DNA from: Acidobacteria bacterium AH-259-G07
GTDB lineage: Bacteria > Acidobacteriota > UBA6911 > RPQK01 > JADFOI01
Length of the DNA stretch: 5,249 bases
Reading direction: 5' to 3'
Assembly: GCA_027717925.1 (NCBI GenBank)
Contig: JALLON010000195.1
Location: forward strand, 1 to 5,249
In this document: positions 1 through 5,149 of the stretch, piece by piece
How the letters are laid out: the number at the start of each line of letters is the position of its first letter
How positions within the stretch are numbered: position 1 is the stretch's first letter
Position numbers and translations under genes: made by a program
The notes under the pieces: generated by a model
The model's database searches: none
Told to the model about the DNA's origin: nothing
The model's input: only the letters and a program-made list of their open reading frames with translations

Positions 1-746
1 CCGCCCTTCCAGGCTTTTCATCTGACATCATTCAGTTAGGGGTTCACGGCGTTTTGGATAATCCTGATGTAGGCAGCATTGTCTTGCGCAAAATCGCTCA
101 GGCTACGGGAACAACCGTCAGCCTCAAGAGTCTAAAGGCTCCCGAAAAGGCAGCCAAGGCCTACGCAAAAGCCAAGAAAGAACTGAATAAGAAAAAAGTT
201 AATTATTCGAAGGCAGTCAAGGAACTCAAGAAAGCCACCGATGAGTACGCTGAATTCGCAGCTGCGTGGTACCTGCTCGGTGTGTGCCGTTCAGTTCTGA
301 GAGATCAGGCAGGCGCTCTCGAAGCTTTTGAGAAGTCAGCCGCTGCCGATCCTGATTATCTTCTCCCTAGCCTCGGCATCGCCGAACTGCGTCTGCAGCA
401 GAATCGCTTTCAGGAAGCCTCAGACTTGGTGAGCCAGGTTCTGAAACGGAATCCTGAGGTCATGCGAGCTTATTATATTCAGGCCTTTGCAAATTATTCG
501 CTGGGAAACGTCGACGTGGCCGAACAGTCCATTCGAAGGGTTCAAGATGGTGGAGAAGCAAGGTCCTATCCGGGGACACATTACCTGCTGGGAATGATTC
601 TGGCCACGAAAAAGGATTTCCGTTCGGCGGCGGCAGAATTTCGTCGCTTCCTTGAGTTGACCCCTCTTTTCACAAATGCCCAGGAGTTGAAACAGCAGTT
701 GCTGGACTGGGAGGCGCAGGGGCTAATCGAGGGAGCCCTTCCTTAG
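1..746 (+). CDS. TPR-repeat protein, 3' part (start outside window)
   Basis: The frame is open from base 3 to a TAG at 744-746, giving about 247 visible residues with no stop before the window edge, so the gene almost certainly starts upstream. A TTG at 54 could serve as a start, but the in-frame residues before it (LPGFSSDIIQLGVHGVL) read as real protein continuing into DNPDVGSIVL. The rest is helical and Lys/Ala-rich, then forms about five TPR-like units starting near KAAKAYAKAKKELNK, AAAWYLLGVCRSVL, LPSLGIAELRLQQN, RAYYIQAFANYSLG and PGTHYLLGMILATK, each with the usual small-residue and aromatic spacing. TPRs are protein-protein interaction scaffolds; no catalytic motif is visible. From memory, acidobacterial proteins of this type carry an N-terminal secretion signal and a carboxypeptidase-regulatory-like beta domain before this segment; that part is not in the window, so an extracytoplasmic location is inference. 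The gene ends 166 bp before murQ and a promoter lies between, so they are probably separate transcripts. Confidence 0.85.
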   Translation, partial: ALPGFSSDIIQLGVHGVLDNPDVGSIVLRKIAQATGTTVSLKSLKAPEKAAKAYAKAKKELNKKKVNYSKAVKELKKATDEYAEFAAAWYLLGVCRSVLRDQAGALEAFEKSAAADPDYLLPSLGIAELRLQQNRFQEASDLVSQVLKRNPEVMRAYYIQAFANYSLGNVDVAEQSIRRVQDGGEARSYPGTHYLLGMILATKKDFRSAAAEFRRFLELTPLFTNAQELKQQLLDWEAQGLIEGALP

Positions 747-858
747 CGAGGCACTTAGCCACACCCGCGGCCCTACTCTCGCGAGTCCTCAGTTGAAGGT
801 CCCATTCCCTCACTAGCCGCGGCTTCCCGAAACCCTGCGCCTGCTTTTTTTTGGTGCG
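747..858. other. Intergenic stretch downstream of the TPR gene
   Basis: No gene, RNA or clear terminator is seen here. A T8 tract (845-852) lacks a convincing stem before it. The promoter and hairpin that follow are listed separately. Confidence 0.6.
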
Positions 859-867
859 TGCTACAAT
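859..867 (+). promoter_or_regulatory. Extended -10 promoter upstream of murQ
   Basis: TGCTACAAT at 859-867 matches an extended -10 element (TGn followed by TACAAT, one mismatch from TATAAT). No good -35 hexamer is seen at 15-18 bp spacing (a T8 tract occupies 845-852), which is tolerable for extended -10 promoters. The predicted transcription start is around 873-875, at the base of the hairpin at 873-902. It would drive murQ and probably the kinase downstream. It is a prediction from sequence only. Confidence 0.45.
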
Positions 868-872
868 CGCTA

Positions 873-902
873 AGGGGGTCAGAACTCAAGTTCTGACCCC
901 CT
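873..902. repeat. REP-like hairpin upstream of murQ
   Basis: The left arm AGGGGGTCAGAACT (873-886) is the exact reverse complement of AGTTCTGACCCCCT (889-902), giving a 14-bp perfect stem around a 2-nt centre. It ends 10 bp before the murQ ATG and occupies the place where a ribosome-binding site would be expected; no Shine-Dalgarno sequence is visible between it and the start. It shares GGGGTCAGA with the larger palindrome at 1810-1873. No T-run follows, so it is not a standard intrinsic terminator. The GGGGTCAG ends resemble REP/MITE palindromes associated with IS200-like (RAYT) transposases, but no transposase is present here. Confidence 0.8.
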
Positions 903-912
903 ATCATCCGGA

Positions 913-1805
913 ATGGGAAACTCACTGACTACGGAGCGACGCAACCCCAAGACCGTTGATCTTGACCTGATGGACACCCTGGATGTGGTGCGTCTCATCA
1001 ACCAGGAAGACCATCAAGTGGCCCGCGCTGTTCAAGCTGCCCTGCCTCAAATTGCTCAGGCTGTGGACAAGATTGCCCAGCGTCTGGCCAAAGGAGGACG
1101 ATTGATTTATGTGGGGGCCGGGACCAGCGGACGCCTGGGGATGCTGGATGCCGTGGAGGCCCCTGCAACCTTTGGTGTGGAAGCTGACACCATTCAGGGC
1201 GTGCTGGCCGGAGGAAACGAGGCTTGCTATGCTGCCATTGAAGGTGCAGAGGATGACCCTCAGCAGGGAGCATCCGATCTGGGCCGGCGCAAGGTCAGTG
1301 CCGCAGATGCCGTGGTGGGCATTGCTGCAAGCGGCCGAAAACTCCTTACACGCTGGGTGCCCTGCGCCATGCCCGTCAACTGGGAGCCCTCACGGTCGGG
1401 ATTTCATGCAACCGCAATTCCGCGCTGTTGAAAGAGGTGGACGTCCCAATCGAGGTGGAGGTGGGTCCTGAAGTCATCGCGGGATCGACTCGGATGAAAG
1501 CCGGAACCGCTGAAAAAATGGTCCTCAACATGTTGAGTACGGCCAGCATGGTTCGTCTGGGACATGTTCACAGCAATCTCATGGTCAACGTCCACATGAA
1601 GAACGAAAAGCTCCTCAAGCGCGCCATCACGATTGTCACCGAGGTTGCCGATGTCCCAACGGATCGTGCACAGGCAGCATTAGAGGCGACAGGGGACGTC
1701 AAATCGGCTATCGTGATGCTGAAGCTAGGATGCACTTCTGAACAGGCACGAGAACTCATTCGAGAGACGGGGAATGTTCGAAAAGCGCTCAGCATGCAGC
1801 GGTGA
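913..1805 (+). CDS. murQ: N-acetylmuramic acid 6-phosphate etherase, apparent frameshift
   Basis: MurQ cleaves the D-lactyl ether of MurNAc-6-phosphate in the cytoplasm, yielding GlcNAc-6-phosphate and D-lactate for peptidoglycan recycling. The first part (913 to about 1338) carries the SIS-fold phosphosugar site GGRLIYVGAGTSGRLG (residues 61-76). Glu82 in DAVEAP and Glu113 in EGAEDD align with the catalytic Glu83 and Glu114 of E. coli MurQ. After VVGIAASGR (ending at 1338) the reading moves to another frame: from 1341 it reads TPYTLGALRHARQLGALTVG and continues through GPEVIAGSTRMKAGTAEK, the GCKR/MurQ family signature, to the TGA at 1803-1805. Joined, the product is 296-297 aa; E. coli MurQ is 298. 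The break is either two extra bases or one missing base in CGAAAACT at 1336-1343. As written, translation would stop at 1429-1431 after 172 aa and lose the second half. The ATG at 913 is chosen because LTTERRNP and LDVVRLINQED align with family N-termini; no ribosome-binding site is seen. Confidence 0.9.
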
Positions 1806-1809
1806 AAAG

Positions 1810-1873
1810 GGGGGTCAGACCTTGAGTTTTTCGTTTTTGGATCCAAAAACGAAAAACTCAAGGTTTCACCCCC
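1810..1873. repeat. 64-bp near-perfect palindrome between murQ and kinase gene
   Basis: Bases 1810-1841 pair with 1842-1873 around a central GGATCC (1839-1844). Of 32 pairs, only 1816/1867 (C/C) fails and 1818/1865 is a G-T pair. The outer ends are GGGGGTCAGACC and GGTTTCACCCCC; the inner stem is AT-rich (GAGTTTTTCGTTTTTGGATCC and its complement). It begins 4 bp after the murQ stop and ends 15 bp before the kinase ATG. In RNA it would make a very long stem that could affect mRNA stability or coupling between the two genes. No T-run follows it. It is probably a miniature REP/MITE-type insertion related to the hairpin at 873-902. Confidence 0.88.
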
Positions 1874-1888
1874 ATCCTCTCAAAAGCT

Positions 1889-2831
1889 ATGAAATTTGTT
1901 CTGGGTATCGATGGGGGGGGGCACCAAGACTACTTGTCTGGTGGCTGATCAAGAGGGTCAAATCCTGGGACGCGGAACAGGCGGCCCAGCAAACTACCTG
2001 AAGGAAGGCCTTTACACCGTCAAGAACTCCTTGCGTGAGGCGATTGCCAGAGCCCTGGGTGAGGGGGACGTGAAGCAGCGGGAGGTGAAGATCCTCTGTG
2101 CGGGTCTGGCGGGGATGGATCGGCCGACGGATAAGCGGATTATCGAACAGGTCTTCAACGAGATCATCCCCACCGCCCAGCTCATCTTGGAGAATGATGC
2201 GCTTATCGCGCTCATTGGAGCGACGGAGTGTAGACCGGGTGTGATCGTGATCTCCGGCACCGGATCGATTGCTCTGGGGGTGAACCGGCGGGGTGAAAGG
2301 GCCCGATCCGGTGGATGGGGTCACCTTTTGGGAGACGAGGGAAGCGGTTACGACATTGCGCGTCGGGGACTGATGGCGACATTACAAGACCTCGATGGCC
2401 GGGGGCCACGCACGCTGATCAGAGAAAAGATTTCCCGGGAACTTTACCTGGATGAGATTGATGAATTGATCCATCTGCTTTATGAAGGCAACATGACCCC
2501 GAGAAAGATAGCCGCTCTTTATCCGCTGGTGCTTCAAGCAGCCGCGGAGGGGGATCAAGTCGCCCAAAATCTGCTAAATGGGGCGGCTGCTCATCTTGCT
2601 GAGACGGCTCTTGCCGTCATTCGCAAACTCGGTATGGAGAAAGAAAACTTCCCTCTGGCGGTCTCGGGCGGGGTTTTCCACAACAGCAAACAAATTCAAG
2701 AAAAATTTGAAGATTTGATGAGGAGCAAAGTTCCCGGGATGGAGCTGATCGAACCCAAACATCCACCGGCGGTGGGGGCCGTATTCCTGGCCCGAGCTCG
2801 AATGCAGGGAAGGGAATTGTTTCAAGCCTAG
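1889..2831 (+). CDS. BadF/BadG-family amino-sugar kinase (MurK/NagK-like), G-tract frameshift near start
   Basis: This is an ASKHA-fold ATP-dependent kinase resembling N-acetylglucosamine kinase. The family N-terminus MKFVLGIDGGGTKTTC is present, but the ATG at 1889 reads MKFVLGIDGGG and then leaves the frame, because the G tract 1913-1921 has nine Gs where eight are needed. With one G removed the protein is 313 aa, a normal family length. Visible motifs (corrected numbering): phosphate-1 loop GIDGGGTKTT (6-15); a likely catalytic Asp103 in LENDALIAL, equivalent to human NAGK Asp107; phosphate-2 loop ISGTGSIALG (121-130); GGWGHLLGDEGSGYDIA (141-157), very close to human NAGK; adenosine motif LAVSGGVFHN. 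As sequenced, the long frame could start only at TTG 1896 or ATG 1911, the latter losing beta-strand 1 and the conserved Asp. Lying 83 bp after murQ on the same strand, it probably phosphorylates MurNAc and/or GlcNAc at C6, as Clostridium MurK of this family does. Substrate choice is inference, so no symbol is given. Confidence 0.86.
1913..1921 (+). repeat. G9 homopolymer in kinase start region
   Basis: Nine consecutive Gs cover codons 9-11 of the kinase gene. Eight would restore MKFVLGIDGGGTKTT in one frame. Either the read count is wrong here or the tract is a slippage-prone site that could switch the gene on and off. Poly-G tracts of this length near a start codon are classic phase-variation sites in other bacteria. 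Confidence 0.85.
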
Positions 2832-2834
2832 GAG

Positions 2835-2890
2835 TTCCAGGTTTCAGGTTTCAGGTTTCAGGTTCCAGGTTTCAGGTTTCAAGTTCCAGC
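2835..2890. repeat. 7-bp tandem array, eight TTYCAGG-like units
   Basis: Eight contiguous heptamers: TTCCAGG, TTTCAGG three times, TTCCAGG, TTTCAGG, TTTCAAG, TTCCAGC. The array begins 4 bp after the kinase stop, in the space between two converging genes. There is no spacer structure and no open reading frame of interest. It is a short-period satellite-like array, probably made by replication slippage; no function is evident. Confidence 0.9.
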
Positions 2891-2923
2891 TTGCGCTTTT
2901 GAAGTTTGAGATTTCCTCCTACA

Positions 2924-2970
2924 TTCTGGATTCTGAATTCTGGATTCTGGCTCCTGGCTCCTGGCTCCTG
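2924..2970. repeat. Second 7-bp tandem array, TTCTGGA/TCCTGGC units
   Basis: Six full heptamers and a partial: TTCTGGA, TTCTGAA, TTCTGGA, TTCTGGC, TCCTGGC, TCCTGGC, TCCTG. It abuts the stop codon of the SDR gene (2971). Read on the minus strand its units are xxYCAGR-like, so it is roughly an inverted relative of the 2835-2890 array, with the same 7-bp period. The 33 bp between the two arrays hold nothing I recognise. Confidence 0.88.
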
Positions 2971-3735
2971 TCACCCATACAGCGTCATTCCTCCGTCGAT
3001 GACCAGGGCCTGGCCTGTCATATAACCCGACTCCTCTGCGGCCAGGTAGAGCGCCAGGGCGGCGATTTCCTCAGGGTGGCCAAAGCGGCCCATTGGTTGG
3101 CGGGCCAAAAAATCGGCTTCAGCTTTCTTAGGATCGGGGGCCGAAGCAATTCTTTCCCTTAGTGAAGGTGTATCGACCGTGGCCGGACAAATACAGTTGA
3201 CACGGATCCCATCTCTTACAAAATCCGCCGCCAGACTGAGGGTCAATCCGACCACCGCGGCCTTTGAGACCGAATACACGCCTCGATTTACAATTCCTGA
3301 AACTCCGGCGACCGAGGACATGTTAATGATGCTGCCCGATTTTTGTCGCTGCATGAGGGGAAGAGCGTACCAGCACATCCAAAACATGCTCTTGACGTTC
3401 ACCTGCATCGCCTCATCCCACTCGTTCTCCTGTGTTTCCAGGAGCGTCCCCTGGTGCACGACTCCAGCGTTATTGAAAAGGACGTCCAAAGAGCCGAACT
3501 CTCGTGCCGTCCATTGCACCACCTTTTTACAGTCGGCTTCCGTGGACACGTCAGCCACCAAGGCGTGGCATTGGAATCCCTCGCTTTGAATAGAATTCAC
3601 CACCTCATGGAGCGTGTTTGAATTGCGGTCGACGGCTACGACCGTGGCACCCTCGGCGGCAAATAGACGGGTTGAAGCTTCTCCAATTCCCGCTGCCCCT
3701 CCAGTAACAATGGCACATTTCTTCCTCAATCGCAT
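2971..3735 (-). CDS. SDR-family NAD-dependent dehydrogenase (2-keto-3-deoxy-fuconate dehydrogenase-like)
   Basis: A complete 254-aa classical short-chain dehydrogenase/reductase. Visible motifs: dinucleotide-binding TGGAAGIG (11-18); Asp36 at the end of beta-2, suggesting NAD(H) over NADP(H); NNAG (88-91); Asn113; catalytic Ser141, Tyr154 and Lys158 (YSVSK); and VIDGG near the C-terminus. The stretch CPATVDTPSLRERI followed by DFLARQPMGRFGHPEEIA resembles human DHRS6/BDH2 and the bacterial 2-keto-3-deoxy-L-fuconate dehydrogenases. A likely role is oxidation of a hydroxyl on a 2-keto-3-deoxy sugar acid or a related hydroxy acid in the cytoplasm. The preceding gene ends 3 bp before this ATG, so the two are almost certainly co-transcribed, and that gene is an acid-sugar dehydratase-like protein, which supports the sugar-acid reading. 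No strong ribosome-binding site is seen, so it may depend on translational coupling. The exact substrate cannot be read from sequence; other SDR activities remain possible. Confidence 0.88.
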   Translation of the reverse strand: MRLRKKCAIVTGGAAGIGEASTRLFAAEGATVVAVDRNSNTLHEVVNSIQSEGFQCHALVADVSTEADCKKVVQWTAREFGSLDVLFNNAGVVHQGTLLETQENEWDEAMQVNVKSMFWMCWYALPLMQRQKSGSIINMSSVAGVSGIVNRGVYSVSKAAVVGLTLSLAADFVRDGIRVNCICPATVDTPSLRERIASAPDPKKAEADFLARQPMGRFGHPEEIAALALYLAAEESGYMTGQALVIDGGMTLYG

Positions 3736-3738
3736 GGA

Positions 3739-5020
3739 TTAGTCTTCAAAGAAAGCTTCGTCCCGTTTTCGATACTTGTAGGCAACTTCTTCATCCAGCT
3801 CAATTCCCAGACCAGGCCGGTCGGAAACAGGAATGTAGCCATTTTTAATCATTGGCTGGTCGGCACCTTTGACCAGTTCATCGAAGAAGGGAACACTGGC
3901 AGCATGCCATTCCAGACACAAGAAGTTCGGAATGGCGGCACAGACGTGGGAAGAAGCCATGGTTCCGATGGGTCCCGCTATGTTGTGGGGCGCCACCGCG
4001 ACATAATACATTTCGGCCAGATCGGCAATGCGTCGGCCTTCCAGAAGTCCACCTGCCTTTTGCAGGTCCGGAGCGACGATGTTCACCGCTTCACCTTCCA
4101 GCAGCTCGTGAAACTGCGTGCGCATGTAATGATTTTCTCCGGTGGCGATGGGGACTCGAGTGGCTTGAGTGACCTGTCGTAAAGCAGCTATGTTTTCAGG
4201 CGGGATAGGATCTTCAATCCAGAGCAAGTTGAGATCCTCGCAAGCCCAGGCGAATTGGAGAATGTCGTTCACATTGAAGTTCCAGTGACAGTCAATAGCA
4301 AGATCGATCTCATCGCCTATCGCACCGCGAGCGCCTTCGACCAGACTGACCATGTATTCGATTTCCTGTCGTGTTAAAGCTCGATTGAAGTCATCGCGAG
4401 AGTGTGGATTTGGCACATCCACGTCAAATTTCAAAGCCGTAAAGCCTTCTTGAACCATTTGAGAAGCCCGTCGCGCGTAATCGTCAGCAGTAAAATAGTC
4501 TCCTTGACCCGCTACCCCGTGATGTTTCATGCGCAGATCCACTTTCTCTAGAGGCGTCTCGGAGGAGGAGGATTGACCTTCTTCTTTTCTATTCTTCATC
4601 CAAGCGGGGGTCCGAGGGACCAAGACAGCAGAGAGGCTTTCCAAGCCGTGACCGGCGTGACAGTCGGCATAGATTCGGATTCGGTCTCTATATTTGCCCC
4701 CCCAGAAACTGATAGAGGGGTATCTGGAATTTCTTTCCCAGCACGTCCCACAGGGCGGCTTCAATCCCGGAGATGGCATGATAAATCATTCCCGAGCTTC
4801 CACCTGTGCTTCCGGCTGAGCGCATTTTTCGACACAGGCGGTCAATATCTCGAGGATCTTCGCCCTCCAGAATTACTCGATATTCGCGGATGGTGGCCGT
4901 CAATCCGGGGGCAAAGAAGGCTTCTCCATAGCCTACGATTCCTTCATCGGTCTTCACCTTGACAATGGTCCAGTCGTAGTTTGCCTCAATGACGCAGGTG
5001 CTGAGGGAGCTGATTTTCAT
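3739..5020 (-). CDS. Enolase-superfamily acid-sugar dehydratase-like protein, G7-tract frameshift
   Basis: This is a mandelate racemase/muconate lactonizing enzyme-type protein in two frames. The N-terminal capping domain runs MKISSLSTCVIEANYDW to IPLYQFLGG (1-108), then hits a stop (QI*). The barrel continues in another frame as KYRDRIRIYADCHAG to RDEAFFED. The join is a G7 tract (C7 on the + strand, 4697-4703) where six Gs would give LGGKY; the joined product is 426 aa. Putative Mg ligands are Asp243 (in DCHWNF), Glu269 (IEDP) and Glu295 (TGEN). Asp318 and His345 (APHN) form the superfamily dyad, and Glu370 (LEWH) follows. His245 two residues after the first ligand recalls galactonate-dehydratase-type enzymes, and Lys197 (ALKF) lies on beta-2. 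Residues about 130-176 are a polar, Ser/Glu/Lys-rich insertion that I do not recognise. It probably dehydrates a sugar acid to a 2-keto-3-deoxy acid, feeding the SDR encoded 3 bp downstream. The start at 5020 is preferred over the upstream ATG at 5125 because the extra residues (such as KARKHKDTKAQRH) are only the translated tandem repeat. Confidence 0.86.
4697..4703. repeat. C7/G7 homopolymer at the frameshift in the dehydratase gene
   Basis: Seven Cs on the + strand (seven Gs in the coding sense). Removing one joins LYQFLGG to KYRDRIRIYADCHAG in frame, the normal family transition from the capping domain to the barrel. As written, the N-terminal part ends three codons later at TAG. Confidence 0.88.
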
Positions 5021-5028
5021 GGACTCGT

Positions 5029-5068
5029 GCCTTTGTGCTTTCGTGTCTTTGTGCTTTCGGGCTTTCGT
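5029..5068. repeat. 8-bp tandem array in the leader of the dehydratase operon
   Basis: Five contiguous octamers on the + strand: GCCTTTGT, GCTTTCGT, GTCTTTGT, GCTTTCGG, GCTTTCGT. It ends 8 bp from the start codon at 5020, so it makes up most of the predicted untranslated leader. Its last unit in the sense direction supplies AAAGG (5034-5030), 9 nt before the ATG, the only Shine-Dalgarno-like sequence there. Confidence 0.85.
5030..5034 (-). promoter_or_regulatory. Probable ribosome-binding site (AAAGG) for the dehydratase gene
   Basis: On the minus strand AAAGG is followed by CACGAGTCC and then ATG, a 9-nt spacing. This supports the start at 5020 instead of the upstream ATG at 5125. The site is part of the 8-bp repeat array. 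The match is short, so it is suggestive only. Confidence 0.45.
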
Positions 5069-5096
5069 ACTTCCTGAGCTTTTCAAGCACGGCCTA

Positions 5097-5125
5097 TTTG
5101 TATCATTGGAGCTGACAACTGACAA
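5097..5125 (-). promoter_or_regulatory. Sigma70-like promoter for the dehydratase-SDR operon
   Basis: On the minus strand TTGTCA (5125-5120) is separated by exactly 17 bp from TACAAA (5102-5097), which is preceded by TGA, an extended -10. Both hexamers are close to TTGACA and TATAAT. The predicted start near 5090 gives a leader of about 70 nt containing the 8-bp array. The -35 hexamer is one unit of the CTGACAA tandem repeat. This would make the operon independent of the murA-like gene upstream. Confidence 0.5.
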
Positions 5126-5149
5126 CTGAACAACTGACAGCTGTCAGCT
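5110..5149. repeat. ACTGACA-type 7-bp repeats ending in a palindrome over the murA stop
   Basis: The + strand reads GCTGACA, ACTGACA, ACTGAAC, then AACTGACA and GCTGTCA. The last part forms a 14-bp perfect palindrome, CTGACAGCTGTCAG (5134-5147), that includes the stop codon of the murA-like gene. AGCTGACA (5110-5117) and TGTCAGCT (5142-5149) also form an 8-bp inverted repeat with a 24-nt interior. No T-run follows on the minus strand, so a standard terminator is not supported. Confidence 0.75.

Noticed and set aside
845..852. T8 tract as an intrinsic terminator for the TPR gene
   Set aside because: No convincing GC-rich inverted repeat immediately precedes it, and the hairpin at 873-902 lies after it, not before.
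998..1273. 91-aa minus-strand reading frame and a 120-aa plus-strand frame at 1109-1471 inside murQ
   Set aside because: Both overlap the conserved SIS domain of murQ in wrong frames and have biased, unrecognisable compositions.
1335..1343. Canonical programmed -1 frameshift site in murQ
   Set aside because: The zero-frame context CGA AAA CTC does not fit X XXY YYZ and I saw no clear downstream stimulator, so an indel is more likely; the possibility is only noted in the finding.
1810..1873. Long palindrome as a rho-independent terminator of murQ
   Set aside because: No U-run follows on the plus strand, the stem is far longer than typical, and the next gene belongs to the same pathway on the same strand.
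2835..2970. CRISPR array
   Set aside because: The repeats are contiguous 7-mers without unique spacers, and no cas-like gene is present.
3179..3589. 136-aa plus-strand reading frame
   Set aside because: It lies antisense inside the SDR gene, which has full SDR motifs; the antisense product shows no recognisable domain.
5021..5125. N-terminal extension of the dehydratase from the ATG at 5125
   Set aside because: The extra 35 residues are mostly translated tandem repeat, the predicted promoter's -10 lies inside this stretch, and the family N-terminus matches from 5020.
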